Shown piece after piece: positions 1 to 8,720 of a DNA stretch of 64,000 nt. The notes under the pieces were generated by a model. The model was not told the origin of the DNA. It did not search any database and worked only from the letters and a program-made list of their open reading frames with translations. The DNA is from Leclercia adecarboxylata. GTDB taxonomy: Bacteria > Pseudomonadota > Gammaproteobacteria > Enterobacterales > Enterobacteriaceae. The DNA is taken from the NCBI RefSeq assembly GCF_023639785.1, contig NZ_CP098325.1, forward strand, positions 1,984,001 to 2,048,000, written 5' to 3'. The position numbers and the translations under genes are program-made. The stretch's first letter is position 1, and every line of letters starts with the position of its first letter.

Positions 1-414
1 GTGGCGCAAAAGAGTCTCTCCCTGACCCAGGCAAACGCGTTAGCCAGCGCGGCGATCCAGGCCTGCACGGCCAAAAATTATCAGGTCAGCGTTACGGTGG
101 TGGATCGTGCCGGGGTGGTGAAAGCGGTACAGCGCACCGATAATGCCGGTCCGCACACCCTGAAAGCCAGCGAAATGAAAGCCTTTACCGCGCTCAGCAC
201 CAAAAACGCGTCGGGGAAAGTGATGGAGTCCGCCCAGAGCAACGCGGGCGCGCAAAACCTGCGTGATATCCCTGGCCTGCTGCTGCTGGCGGGAGGATTA
301 CCGGTCAGGGAAGGGGATGAGGTGATTGGCGCCATCGGAATTGGCGGCGCGCCGGGTGGACATCTGGATGAGGCCTGCGCTCAGCAGGCGATTGAAAGCC
401 TGACGAAGTCGTAG
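1..414 (+). CDS. HbpS/GlcG-family (DUF336) heme-binding-like protein, 5' truncated
   Basis: The visible 137 codons carry the features of the HbpS/GlcG (DUF336) fold: an N-terminal helix rich in Ala, the VVDRAG strand, the segment following HTLKASEMKAFTA and a glycine-rich C-terminal part (GAIGIGGAPGG). Family members bind heme or small ligands, and secreted versions start with a signal peptide. The reading frame is open at base 1 with a GTG there, but no ribosome binding site can be seen. I infer that base 1 is inside the gene and that a signal peptide lies outside the window. A REP pair follows the stop codon. The ligand and the operon partners are unknown. Confidence 0.75.
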   Translation: MAQKSLSLTQANALASAAIQACTAKNYQVSVTVVDRAGVVKAVQRTDNAGPHTLKASEMKAFTALSTKNASGKVMESAQSNAGAQNLRDIPGLLLLAGGLPVREGDEVIGAIGIGGAPGGHLDEACAQQAIESLTKS

Positions 415-420
415 TAAATC

Positions 421-488
421 GCCCGGCGGCGCTTCGCTTGCGCGGGCCTACGGTTGTATGCCGGGTAAGGCGGTAGCCGCCACCCGGC
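421..488. repeat. REP pair (BIME)
   Basis: Two facing GC-rich inverted repeats lie downstream of the first gene. The first is at 421-447, with GCCCGG and GCGGGC ends. The second is at 460-488, starting GCCGGGTAAGGCGG and ending in the matching complement CCGCCACCCGGC. This is the typical enterobacterial REP/BIME arrangement, which can stabilise upstream mRNA and bind gyrase or IHF. A second copy of the same type lies at 44995-45065. Confidence 0.8.
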
Positions 489-496
489 TTTTTACA

Positions 497-637
497 TCAG
501 ATCTTGCAGGCGTCGCCGCAATCATCGTCCGCGACAATCGCCTGCGCTTTTTTATCCGCATCGTCAAGGCGTTCAGCGTTACGTTCTTCGGCTTCATCCA
601 GCCCGTCAAATACCAGATTGTTGAGATCAATTTCCAT
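497..637 (-). CDS. Small acidic protein with C-terminal CGDAC motif, unknown function
   Basis: An ATG at 637 opens 46 codons to TGA at 497. The N-terminal part looks like an amphipathic acidic helix (many Glu, Asp, Leu, Lys). The C-terminus is Asp-rich and ends in DDDCGDACKI, a CxxxC pair. AGG lies six bases before this ATG; a second ATG directly upstream at 640 is less well spaced. The gene diverges from the zinc-ribbon metallo-hydrolase at 766, and the REP pair lies beyond its stop. Codon use looks ordinary for the region and no alternative long frame explains it. I do not recognise the family. The cysteine pair could bind metal or be a modification site, but that is only inference. Confidence 0.55.
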   Translation of the reverse strand: MEIDLNNLVFDGLDEAEERNAERLDDADKKAQAIVADDDCGDACKI

Positions 638-765
638 CATTTACCTGCCCGGTTCGGTTTTTGTTCCAGGTCGTATTATAGAGCAAATGAATGGGATGAG
701 GCACCCCAGCGCACATAAGGATAATCCTTGCCATACTGATGACTCACCCGCGCTCAGGAGGAGTG

Positions 766-1584
766 ATGATCGTCTTATGTAAAACCTGCGGCACGTCCTA
801 TGACGCCCCGCGCGAACCCCAACGCTGCGCCATCTGCGACGATGAACGCCAGTACGTGCCCGCGACGGGCCAGGCGTGGGTGGATTTCACCACCCTGACC
901 ACCAGCCATACCAATAAGTGGCAACAGCTCGAACCCAACCTGCTAACGATCAAAACCGTGCCCGCGTTTGCCATTAGCCAGCGCGCGATCCTGCTGCGCA
1001 CCCCGCAGGGGAACGTGCTGTGGGACTGCATCGCCAATCTCGATCCCGCCACCCAGGCGCTGATAACCGCGCTCGGCGGGATCGACGCCATCGCCATCTC
1101 GCACCCACACTACTACACCACCATGCAGGACTGGGCGGAGGCCTTTAACGCCCCGGTTTACCTCCACGCCAGCGATCGCGAGTGGGTAATGAGAAACAGC
1201 CCGGCGCTGCGCTTCTGGGAAGGGGACTCACTTGAGATCGTCCCGGACGTGACGCTGCACAGGCTGGGGGGCCATTTTGCCGGGGGAACGGTGCTGCACT
1301 GGAACCGCGATGGAGGCACCCTGCTGGCGGGCGATATCCTGCAGGTGACCCCCGGTAAAGACGCGGTGTCGTTTATGTGGAGCTACCCGAACATGCTCCC
1401 GTTACCGGCAGGTAAGGTGGCTGGCATTGCCGCACGGCTGGAAAACGTCGCCTTCGAACGCCTCTACGGCGCCTTTGAAGGGCAGGACATTGCAGCCCGT
1501 GCCCGGGAGATTGTCATGGGGTCGGTCCAGAAATATATTGCTTGTCTGAACTCGGGGCCGGTGGGTAAACTCAAAAAACCGTGA
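766..1584 (+). CDS. MBL-fold metallo-hydrolase with N-terminal zinc ribbon
   Basis: This 272-residue protein starts with a rubredoxin-like CxxC pair (C5, C8) and a second CxxC (C21, C24), as in a zinc ribbon. A metallo-beta-lactamase-type domain follows. The usual HxHxDH signature is replaced by SHPHYYTTM (H113, H115), so the Asp-His half is missing. A later LGGHFAGG and LAGDILQV segment supply the other expected metal positions. The ATG at 766 is preceded by AGGAGG at 756-761; the frame is open further upstream but without a better site. The protein is probably cytosolic. The substrate is unknown, and the altered metal motif may mean one metal ion or a changed reaction. Confidence 0.75.
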   Translation: MIVLCKTCGTSYDAPREPQRCAICDDERQYVPATGQAWVDFTTLTTSHTNKWQQLEPNLLTIKTVPAFAISQRAILLRTPQGNVLWDCIANLDPATQALITALGGIDAIAISHPHYYTTMQDWAEAFNAPVYLHASDREWVMRNSPALRFWEGDSLEIVPDVTLHRLGGHFAGGTVLHWNRDGGTLLAGDILQVTPGKDAVSFMWSYPNMLPLPAGKVAGIAARLENVAFERLYGAFEGQDIAARAREIVMGSVQKYIACLNSGPVGKLKKP

Positions 1585-1628
1585 TCTCGATCATGCCTGT
1601 AACAATCACAAAAAAATGAGACATTGCT

Positions 1629-2264
1629 ATGCAACATATCATTGAAGGTTTTCTCAGCTTTCAAAAAGAAATTTTTCCGCAACGTAAAGACCTGTTCCGC
1701 AGCCTGGCGTCCAGCCAGAATCCCAAAGCGCTGTTCATCTCCTGTTCTGACAGCCGCCTGGTGCCGGAATTAGTCACCCAGCAGGAGCCGGGACAGCTCT
1801 TTGTTATTCGTAACGCTGGCAACATCGTGCCACCGTTCGGGCCAGAGCCGGGCGGTGTGTCCGCCACTATCGAATACGCGGTTGTGGCGCTGGGCGTTAC
1901 CGACATCGTGATCTGCGGCCACTCTAACTGCGGCGCGATGAAGGCCATTGCCGATAACGCTAACCTCGAGCCGATGCCTGCCGTATCACACTGGCTGCGC
2001 TACTCCGATGCGGCGAAAGCGGTCGTGGAAAACAAAACCTGGGACAACGCGACGGATAAAGTCAACGCGATGGTGCAGGAGAACGTCTTCGCCCAGCTGA
2101 GCAACATCAAAACCCACCCTTCCGTCGCGGTCGGCCTGCGTAACAACGCCATTCGCCTGCACGGCTGGGTATACGATATCGAAAGCGGCGACATCCGCGC
2201 CCTGGATAAAGAGACCAAAACCTTTATCTCTCTGTCCGAAAACCCTGGCGTTTACTTCGAGTAA
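1629..2264 (+). CDS. Beta-class carbonic anhydrase
   Basis: The enzyme interconverts CO2 and bicarbonate in the cytosol. The 211 residues contain the beta-class zinc site: C39 and the D41-R43 dyad in SCSDSR, and H98 and C101 in GHSNCG. The length and motifs are closest to CynT-type enzymes (about 219 residues). No cyanase gene (cynS) or cyanate transporter is adjacent, so a cyanate-detoxification role cannot be claimed. GAGA lies seven bases before the ATG. A strong intrinsic terminator follows at 2271-2304, so it appears to be the last gene of its transcript. Confidence 0.9.
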   Translation: MQHIIEGFLSFQKEIFPQRKDLFRSLASSQNPKALFISCSDSRLVPELVTQQEPGQLFVIRNAGNIVPPFGPEPGGVSATIEYAVVALGVTDIVICGHSNCGAMKAIADNANLEPMPAVSHWLRYSDAAKAVVENKTWDNATDKVNAMVQENVFAQLSNIKTHPSVAVGLRNNAIRLHGWVYDIESGDIRALDKETKTFISLSENPGVYFE

Positions 2265-2270
2265 CGCGCC

Positions 2271-2304
2271 GAAATCAGGGCGGGCGATCCCGCCCTGATT
2301 TCTT
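2271..2304 (+). terminator. Intrinsic terminator after carbonic anhydrase gene
   Basis: A perfect 14-bp stem (2271-2284 with 2289-2302) closes a CGAT loop and is followed by TTTTA on the plus strand. It ends the carbonic anhydrase transcript. It also lies immediately past the stop of the convergent cupin gene, so the stem may protect that mRNA end. Confidence 0.85.
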
Positions 2305-3471
2305 TTACGGCAGCGCCTCGAGCTTCAGCCCCGCGCGCTTCGCCGTTGCCGGCAGCAGATCCGCCGCCGTCACGTACCCGTCCGGGTCAAGACAGCGGTT
2401 TGCCGCTCTTGCCTGCTGCAGTATCTCCTCGTCCCAGTAAATGCGTTTACGCTGATCGCCTTCGGTGGTCAGAATGCACTCCACATCGCCCTCCAGGGCG
2501 CGGTAACGGCGCCAGCTGTTGGCCGGGACCGAAATAACGGAACGTTCAGGGGCGACAATGCTCACCTCTTCGCCTTTCTCATTCCATGTCACCTCCAGGG
2601 TGCCTTTAAAGACCATGATCACCTGCACGTCCGGGCAGAGATGGCGGCCCACCTGGTGGTCTGCGGCCAGGCGCAGCCACTCAACGGAAAAACCGTGCGG
2701 GTTAACGATAGCCGGTGCCGCGTGTTTATCCTGGCTGATGCCAAAGCCGATTACCGGGGCGATCTCGCCGCCGTGGCCCGGCAGAACCGAATCGAGTAAC
2801 CCTGCCGCAGACCAGCGGCGATCCTCCCCGGTTACCGCCCGCTGGCGCATCTCCTTCACGGAATAGTGGCGCAGGGCGGCAATCTCATGTTCCGGCAGCG
2901 GGGCCAGCAGCCCCTCCGGTTCCGGCAGGGTATCGCCGGCATTCACGTCGAGCAGCATATTCTCTTTGCTCAGGTAGAGACCGTACTCGCTGGCCGCCGC
3001 CAGAATCGACGGATGCCAGATGATCCCCCCGGTGTTATTCCCGCCCAGCACCGTATAGACCATGCCGCAGGTCTCTTCTTTACTGACGTTGGTAAAGCCG
3101 CGGAAGATCCAGGTCGGAATGGAGAGGATGGCCGGGGCGCTGAACTCGGCTTCGTTTTCGCCGTTGGCGCCCCAGCGAAAGCGCCAGGTCCCCTCGTGAA
3201 TCAGAAACACTTCGGCGGTGAAGTGCAGGTGCAGGTTATTGGTCACCCCTTTTGGCATCGCCGCCGCGCCAATGTTAAAGCCGTGCGGTTCCGGGATATT
3301 CACCACCTGGGCGGACGACTGGGTGACGCCCGGACCAATAAAGGAGTAGTTCTGTTTCAGGTGCGAGCCGGGGAGCTTGCAGTCGATAAACGCCAGGTTG
3401 CAGGACACCATATCTTCAGGGGCAACCAGACGGCTGCGGGCCAGTTCCGGGGTAATGTGACGAGCTTTCAT
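2305..3471 (-). CDS. Two-domain cupin protein of the divergon
   Basis: The 388-residue protein has two cupin-like halves. The N-terminal half carries HLHFTAE (H81, H83, E87), matching the first metal-binding cupin motif (HxH followed by E). The C-terminal half has a weaker one around VGRHLCPDVQV and FKGTLEV. Such bicupins include gentisate-type dioxygenases, isomerases and binding proteins, so the reaction cannot be named. The ATG at 3471 has GGAG at good spacing; the frame is open upstream but overlaps the aldolase gene. It is the last gene of the leftward arm, 11 bases after the aldolase gene, and it ends at a terminator-like stem. Confidence 0.8.
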   Translation of the reverse strand: MKARHITPELARSRLVAPEDMVSCNLAFIDCKLPGSHLKQNYSFIGPGVTQSSAQVVNIPEPHGFNIGAAAMPKGVTNNLHLHFTAEVFLIHEGTWRFRWGANGENEAEFSAPAILSIPTWIFRGFTNVSKEETCGMVYTVLGGNNTGGIIWHPSILAAASEYGLYLSKENMLLDVNAGDTLPEPEGLLAPLPEHEIAALRHYSVKEMRQRAVTGEDRRWSAAGLLDSVLPGHGGEIAPVIGFGISQDKHAAPAIVNPHGFSVEWLRLAADHQVGRHLCPDVQVIMVFKGTLEVTWNEKGEEVSIVAPERSVISVPANSWRRYRALEGDVECILTTEGDQRKRIYWDEEILQQARAANRCLDPDGYVTAADLLPATAKRAGLKLEALP

Positions 3472-3482
3472 AGTTTCTCCTG

Positions 3483-4271
3483 TTAATAGCCTGATGCGCC
3501 GGTCGTGGGGATCGCGTTGCCGCGCGCCAGGGCGATGGCTTCGCGTGAGGCGCGGCCAAGTTGCATGACATCGTTCGCCGGGGTGACAAACTGAAAACCT
3601 TCGCTGATGCGCCGGGCGGCGGCGTCGCCGGAAGTACAAAAGATCCCGGCGATTTTCTGCCACTGACGACACCGGCTGACCACCTGCTCAATGGCGGCCA
3701 GCATCTCAGGGTGCTGCGATTCGGCGCTGGCGCTGCCGGTCAGGGTTAACGAGAGATCGTTCGGGCCGATAAACACCCCGTCCAGCCCCTCGGTGGCCAG
3801 GATCGCGTCCAGGTTCGCCAGCCCATCCCGGGTTTCAATCATCGCCAGGGTCAGAATTTCATCGTTGGCGTGCTGCGGATAATCGGCCCCGCCGTAGAGC
3901 AGGCCGCGAGCCGGACCAAAGGAGCGGTTGCCCAGCGGCGGATAGCGGCAGGCGGCCACAAAGCGCCGGGCCTGTTCCGGGGTGGAGATCATCGGGCAGA
4001 TAATGCCGTAGGCACCGGCATCCAGCATGCGCATGATCTGTGCCGGGTCGTTATCGGATACCCTCACCAGCGGCACCGCCGGGGTGGCGGAGAGCGCCTG
4101 CAGCATCGACAGCGCACTGGCAAAATCGATCATGCCGTGCTGGAGATCGACGGTGACCGCGTCGAAGCCCTGATGGCCGACGATCTCGGCGCTGTACCCC
4201 GAGGGGATCGCCAGCCAGCCGTTGATAATGGCGCTGCCGTCCGGCATTGCCCTGAGTCTGTTCTTACGCAT
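3483..4271 (-). CDS. HpcH/HpaI-family aldolase
   Basis: This 262-residue protein belongs to the class II HpcH/HpaI (2-keto-3-deoxy acid) aldolases, which cleave 4-hydroxy-2-oxo acids to pyruvate or glyoxylate plus an aldehyde using a divalent metal. The expected residues are in place: H45 in DLQHG, R70 in PLVRV, metal ligands E146 in AMIETRDG and D172 in FIGPNDLS. The ATG at 4271 overlaps the end of the upstream hydrolase gene by 8 bases and has GGAG in front, which indicates translational coupling. In this operon it would carry out the carbon-carbon cleavage step. The exact substrate is unknown. Confidence 0.88.
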   Translation of the reverse strand: MRKNRLRAMPDGSAIINGWLAIPSGYSAEIVGHQGFDAVTVDLQHGMIDFASALSMLQALSATPAVPLVRVSDNDPAQIMRMLDAGAYGIICPMISTPEQARRFVAACRYPPLGNRSFGPARGLLYGGADYPQHANDEILTLAMIETRDGLANLDAILATEGLDGVFIGPNDLSLTLTGSASAESQHPEMLAAIEQVVSRCRQWQKIAGIFCTSGDAAARRISEGFQFVTPANDVMQLGRASREAIALARGNAIPTTGASGY

Positions 4272-4980
4272 GTAAACACTCCTGGATCCAGTGACGTAGC
4301 GGGAGGGCAACCTCATCGGGCGCCTCAAGCAGGGTAAAATGCCCGGCGGTGGCGACGGTGACGTGCTTCACCTGAGGCGCGCTCTGCACAACCCGCTGGT
4401 GGTGATGAGGCGTGCAGAGGGGATCGTGCAGGCCGTTGATAACGAGGATGGGGCAGGTGAGGGCGGCCAGCGCCGTGCGATTGTCCTGCCGGGTAATGGC
4501 AATTTCGGTCTGGGTGGCGAACGTATCCAGGCCACTCTCCTCTGCCATCAGACAAATAAGATCGTGCAGGGCCTGGTCATCCACCCGCGATGGCGCAACG
4601 TATTTCGGCCACAGGCTGGCGGTGAGCCAGTGGGTAAGCCCCTGCTGCCGGGCCGCGCGTACCGCCTCGCGACGCAATGCGGCATTTTCTGGCGCATCAG
4701 CCAGAGGGTTAACCGACAGCAGCGCCAGCCCGGCAATGCGTCCGGGCGCGTCGGCGACTATCTGCAGCGCCACAATGGCCCCCAGCGAAAAGCCCGCCAG
4801 CATAAAGCGCGGCGGCAGTTCGCTCAGCAGCGTGCGGGAGGCTTGCGCCGCCGAGCTGGCGTCCGCCAGCGTAATACACACCACCTCAGAGACATTGAGC
4901 TGGTCGAGCACCGGCTGCCAGAGACGCGCGTTGCAGAGCGTGCCGCCAATCAGCACCAGCGGCAGGGGGTGATTATCCAT
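4264..4980 (-). CDS. Alpha/beta-fold hydrolase
   Basis: The 238-residue protein has the alpha/beta-hydrolase nucleophile elbow GFSLG (S65), a later NGLHDPL acid loop and the catalytic-His loop ATAGHFTLLEAP. There is no signal peptide, so it acts in the cytosol. I chose ATG 4980 because GAGG precedes it by six bases. An upstream in-frame ATG at 4992 overlaps the SDR stop as ATGA but has only a weak site. The gene is coupled to both neighbours in the leftward arm. It could hydrolyse an ester or lactone intermediate; the family alone does not settle this. Confidence 0.83.
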   Translation of the reverse strand: MDNHPLPLVLIGGTLCNARLWQPVLDQLNVSEVVCITLADASSAAQASRTLLSELPPRFMLAGFSLGAIVALQIVADAPGRIAGLALLSVNPLADAPENAALRREAVRAARQQGLTHWLTASLWPKYVAPSRVDDQALHDLICLMAEESGLDTFATQTEIAITRQDNRTALAALTCPILVINGLHDPLCTPHHHQRVVQSAPQVKHVTVATAGHFTLLEAPDEVALPLRHWIQECLHA

Positions 4981-4988
4981 CTGTTTCC

Positions 4989-5753
4989 TCATGTTGCGGT
5001 CCAGCCGCCGTCGACCATCAGCGCGCTGCCGGTGATCATCCCCGCGGCGCCGGAGGCAAGAAACACCACCGGCCCCATCACGTCTTCCACCGTGCCGGTG
5101 CGTCCGAGCTTGATGTTCTCCAGCACGTAGCGGCGAAAGGCGGGGTCGGCCAGCGACGGCGCGGTCAACGCCGTCTCAATAAAGGTCGGGCAAAGGGTGT
5201 TGACCCGGATCCCGTCCTCGCCGAGCTCAAGCGCCATGGCTTTGGTTAACCCCTCCAGCGCAAATTTTGACGCGCAGTAGACGCTGCGCTTCGGGCCACC
5301 GACATGGCCCATCTGGGAGGAGATGTGAATGATCGACCCCGCAATGCACGCCCCGCGCATCCGCGCCGCCACCCGTTGGCTGACAAAAAAGGTGGCCCGC
5401 AGGTTGATCGCCATGACCGCGTCGAAGTTCGCCTCGCTCACCGCCAGAAACGGCTCGTGGCGTGCCAGTCCGGCGCTGTTCACCAGAATGTCGAACGCGG
5501 GCAGCGCATCGGTGACTGCCGCAACCTGGGCGACATCGGTGATATCCAGCACCACCGGATGCAGGCGCAGATCGCGTTCGGCGGCAAGGGTCGCCGCCGC
5601 GTCCAGCGTCTGGCGATCCCGGGCGGCGATCCACACCTCCGCTCCGGCATGGGCCAGCGCGACGGCGCAGGCGAACCCCAGCCCTCTGGAGCCGCCCGTC
5701 ACCAGGGCACGCTTGCCGTGCAGGCTAAAAGAGGGCATCTGAGGAAAGGTCAT
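4989..5753 (-). CDS. Short-chain dehydrogenase/reductase (SDR)
   Basis: This is a 254-residue classical SDR. It has the nucleotide-binding motif TGGSRGLG (19-26), the NSAG segment (92-95), and the catalytic set S145/S146 with Y159 and K163 in YCASK. The C-terminus ends in the usual GSALMVDGG strand. The Arg-rich ARDR after strand 2 suggests NADP or NAD use but does not decide it. AGAAGG lies eight bases before the ATG, three bases after the stop of the HisD-like gene. It likely interconverts a hydroxyl and a keto group of a pathway intermediate. Confidence 0.88.
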   Translation of the reverse strand: MTFPQMPSFSLHGKRALVTGGSRGLGFACAVALAHAGAEVWIAARDRQTLDAAATLAAERDLRLHPVVLDITDVAQVAAVTDALPAFDILVNSAGLARHEPFLAVSEANFDAVMAINLRATFFVSQRVAARMRGACIAGSIIHISSQMGHVGGPKRSVYCASKFALEGLTKAMALELGEDGIRVNTLCPTFIETALTAPSLADPAFRRYVLENIKLGRTGTVEDVMGPVVFLASGAAGMITGSALMVDGGWTAT

Positions 5754-5756
5754 GGC

Positions 5757-7079
5757 TTACACCTTCTCTCTGACCGGCGCAGGGGTGGCGTAAGGCACCT
5801 CTACCTGACCGTAGCGGCGCACGCGGATGTTGGCCTGCTCGGCGTGACCGGCAAAACCTTCCAGCAGGGACAGGCGCGAGCAGTAGCTGCCGATCTCGGC
5901 GGTGGCCTCGTCGCTGAGCACTTTCTGCCAGGTGCAGGTTTTCATGAATTTGCCCACCCACAGGCCGCCGGTATAGCGCGCCGCTTTTTGCGTCGGCAGA
6001 GTGTGGTTGGTGCCAATCACCTTGTCGCCGTAGGCAACGTTGGTGCGCGGGCCAAGGAACAGCGCGCCGAAGTTGGTCATGTTGGCCAGAAACCAGTCAT
6101 CGCGGCGGGTCATCACCTGTACGTGCTCGGAAGCGATACGGTCGGCTTCGGCGAGCATTTCGTCGTAGCTGTCGCAGACAATGATCTCCCCGTAGTCGTG
6201 CCAGGCCTGACGGGCGATGTCGGCGGTGGGCAGTTTTTCCAGCAGGCGCGCGATCTCGCGCAGCGTCTCTTTGGCCAGCGCCAGCGAGTTGGTCAGCAGA
6301 ATGGCGGGGGTCGTCACCCCGTGCTCGGCCTGCCCCAGCAGGTCGGTCGCACATATTTCGGCATCCACGCTGTCGTCGGCAATCACCAGCGTCTCCGTCG
6401 GGCCGGCAAAGAGATCGATCCCCACCCGGCCAAACAGCTGACGTTTGGCCTCTGCCACAAAGGCGTTGCCGGGGCCGACCAGCATATCCACCGGGGCCAG
6501 GGAATCGGTGCCCAGCGCCATCGCGCCGATGGCCTGGATACCGCCTAAGGCGTAGATCTCCGTGGCTCCGGCCATTTTTTGCGCCGCCACGATCGCAGGC
6601 GCAGGCTCGCCGCCGAACGGCGGGGCGCAGCTTAGGATGCGGGAGCAGCCCGCCACGTTGGCAGTGATAATCGACATATGGGCCGACGCCAGCAGGGGAT
6701 ATTTCCCGCCAGGGACATAACACCCCACCGCGTTAATGGGAATATTTTTATGCCCGAGAATAACCCCCGGACGGGTTTCAACTTCCAGATCCAGCAGACA
6801 GGCTTTTTGCGCCCGGGCAAAATTAAAGACCTGCTCCTGCGCAAATTCGATATCGTGAATATCCTGGCGGCTCAGTTTATTGATACAGGCATTAATTTCC
6901 GCATCGCTCAGGCGATAATCCTGACGGTCGTAGCGGTCGAATTTAACGGACAGTTCACGAATGGCTTTATTTCCGCGTTTTTCAATATCCGCCAGAATAA
7001 GTTCCACCGTTTCTCTTATTTGTCGCTGCGCATCCTGACGTTCCTGAACCGGTTTACTGGTTTTAAGCATATAAGCCAC
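5757..7079 (-). CDS. Histidinol-dehydrogenase-family enzyme, copy 1
   Basis: The 440-residue protein is homologous to HisD, an NAD- and zinc-dependent enzyme that oxidises an alcohol through the aldehyde to a carboxylate. Zinc ligands and catalytic residues are all in place: Q250 and H253 (QAEH), E318-H319 (SEHVQV), D352 ([10 protein letters not shown]) and H412. It is not in a his operon and sits with catabolic genes. That context matches HisD-family paralogues such as the sulfopropanediol dehydrogenase HpsN rather than histidine synthesis. GTG at 7079 has AGGA seven bases before it; ATG at 7070 is an alternative with poorer spacing. A paralogue lies in the opposite arm (12029-13339). Confidence 0.9.
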   Translation of the reverse strand: MAYMLKTSKPVQERQDAQRQIRETVELILADIEKRGNKAIRELSVKFDRYDRQDYRLSDAEINACINKLSRQDIHDIEFAQEQVFNFARAQKACLLDLEVETRPGVILGHKNIPINAVGCYVPGGKYPLLASAHMSIITANVAGCSRILSCAPPFGGEPAPAIVAAQKMAGATEIYALGGIQAIGAMALGTDSLAPVDMLVGPGNAFVAEAKRQLFGRVGIDLFAGPTETLVIADDSVDAEICATDLLGQAEHGVTTPAILLTNSLALAKETLREIARLLEKLPTADIARQAWHDYGEIIVCDSYDEMLAEADRIASEHVQVMTRRDDWFLANMTNFGALFLGPRTNVAYGDKVIGTNHTLPTQKAARYTGGLWVGKFMKTCTWQKVLSDEATAEIGSYCSRLSLLEGFAGHAEQANIRVRRYGQVEVPYATPAPVREKV

Positions 7080-7152
7080 AATAACTTCCTCGCATAATTA
7101 AGGTGATGACTATCCTCCCGGCAGGCCGGGATAAATGTCTGGGTGATAAAAA

Positions 7153-8391
7153 TTACTGGTCGCGCGCGGGCGCGAGTGGGCCGTTAATGGATAATTCCGC
7201 AGACGCAGGCATTTTCCGGTTATTTACCCAGCGCACGGAGAGCGGGGTGACAATCGCCGCGACAACCGACAGGCCCGCAATAAACAGATAGCCGGACGAG
7301 AGGTTAATGTGCTGCATCATCACCCCCATGATCACCGGCCCGGCAAACATCCCGCAGGAGTAGATGGTCTGGAACAGTCCCATGCGCGTGGACTGCTCAT
7401 CGGAAGTGGTGTTAACCACGCTCAGGGACATAAAGGCCGCAAATGCCATCCCGAAGGAGAAGCCCGCCAGCGCCTGCAACAGATAGATGACATACATATT
7501 GCTGGTGAAGGGGATGCCTAAGGTCGACACTACCTGCAGGACAATGCCCAGCACCGCCGTCTTCATCAGCCCAAGGCGCTGGTAAAAGACGCTGCTGCAC
7601 AGGGCGATGGCGAGGGCGTAGAAAATCAGATGGATGTTGCTCAGCAGGGTTAAGATCCCGGCGCGCCCGCCTAACTGCTCGGCATAGATCGGCGTCAGCG
7701 TATCGCGGGTAGCAAAAGGCACCAGGATGACGAGAGTCGCCAGAATACCAATCAGCCACACCGAACGGTCGGCCAGCTGCAGTCGGGCACCGGCGATACA
7801 GGCTTTCAGCGTCGGGGCTTTGACCGGATCATGCACATCGCGGATGCGGGTGGTGAGGAACAGCGCCACCAGCGCCGAGACGCAGGAGACGAAAAATGCG
7901 ATGTTGTTCTCAAAATAGTGAATCAACAGGCCGCCGATGCAGTTGCCGAGGAACACCCCAAGCGGCCCCGCCAGCGCCAGAAAGGCCACCGCGGCCGGGG
8001 CATCCTGGCGGTCAAAGTAGCGGATAAACAGGATGTTGTAGAGCACCCAGGTGGCGGCAGTCACGCCGTCAGCGGCTTTGGCCAGATAGAGAGTGATAGC
8101 GTTCGGCTCCAGCCAGGCCAGCGGCCAGGCGATGATCGGCAGCACCAGCGCGCCCTGGATAAAGATTTTTCGACTCTTCACCACGTCGGAAATAATCCCC
8201 AGCGGGAAGCGGATCAGCAGGGTGGCGAGGCCGCTGGCCCCCATGATGATCCCCATCACCTGCGGCTCCATCCCCTGATTGATCATCATCGGGGCCAGAA
8301 ACGCATCAATGCTGTGAATACAGATAAAAAACAACACGCTGATGATAAAAAACAGCCGGGCTTCAGGACGGCGTAACAGTGCTCGAAACAT
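7153..8391 (-). CDS. MFS transporter, first gene of the leftward arm
   Basis: This 412-residue integral membrane protein has about 12 hydrophobic segments and MFS features, including a loop-2/3 segment FPLGIISDVVKSRK that resembles the GxxxDrxGrR motif. I use ATG 8391 (MFRALLRRP) with AGAGG upstream; the longer frame from 8439 lacks a good site. It is the promoter-proximal gene of the leftward arm and faces two palindromes and the LacI-type regulator. The probable job is import of the pathway substrate. The family does not reveal what that is. A 73-bp gap with a short GC hairpin separates it from the HisD-like gene. Confidence 0.87.
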   Translation of the reverse strand: MFRALLRRPEARLFFIISVLFFICIHSIDAFLAPMMINQGMEPQVMGIIMGASGLATLLIRFPLGIISDVVKSRKIFIQGALVLPIIAWPLAWLEPNAITLYLAKAADGVTAATWVLYNILFIRYFDRQDAPAAVAFLALAGPLGVFLGNCIGGLLIHYFENNIAFFVSCVSALVALFLTTRIRDVHDPVKAPTLKACIAGARLQLADRSVWLIGILATLVILVPFATRDTLTPIYAEQLGGRAGILTLLSNIHLIFYALAIALCSSVFYQRLGLMKTAVLGIVLQVVSTLGIPFTSNMYVIYLLQALAGFSFGMAFAAFMSLSVVNTTSDEQSTRMGLFQTIYSCGMFAGPVIMGVMMQHINLSSGYLFIAGLSVVAAIVTPLSVRWVNNRKMPASAELSINGPLAPARDQ

Positions 8392-8508
8392 GGTTGTGAA
8401 CCTCTTAAAAATTAATGGGTTGTAACCAGCCAAGTACAACGTTTACCGGCTCAATCCTTTTGGATACTGACCAGGTTGCCCGGTACAATTGACGGTGTGA
8501 AAACTGCG

Positions 8509-8524
8509 CTGCATACGTATTCAA
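8509..8524. promoter_or_regulatory. Putative LacI-family operator 1
   Basis: The 16-bp site CTGCATACGTATTCAA has a perfect ATACGTAT core around a central CG, the layout bound by LacI/GalR regulators. It lies between the divergent transporter and regulator genes, 90 bp from operator 2. It shares the GCATACG half with operator 2, which supports one cognate protein, most likely the adjacent regulator. Confidence 0.55.
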
Positions 8525-8598
8525 AAATTGAAGTTACGAAAAGGTTTCAAATTTGTAAAGGTCGTTTGTCACCATTGTGAAAAAAATAATTTAGGCTG

Positions 8599-8614
8599 TT
8601 GCATACGCATGCAA
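8599..8614. promoter_or_regulatory. Putative LacI-family operator 2
   Basis: TTGCATACGCATGCAA is palindromic at 14 of 16 positions with a central CG step, typical of LacI-family operators. It lies 107 bp before the regulator ATG. With the site at 8509 it could allow looping or dual control of both arms. Confidence 0.62.
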
Positions 8615-8720
8615 ACATGGTGTAAGTATAAAAAGTACCCGCTTCCTGCGGCGTGGTGACAGGGGAATGACCTGCCACAAATGTCGGTTCGGGAAGCGTC
8701 AGGGATAAGGAACACGGGTA

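Noticed and set aside
5757..7079. Annotation as hisD of histidine biosynthesis
   Set aside because: Active-site residues match, but the context is catabolic and a second paralogue is present. A biosynthetic hisD would be expected in the his operon.
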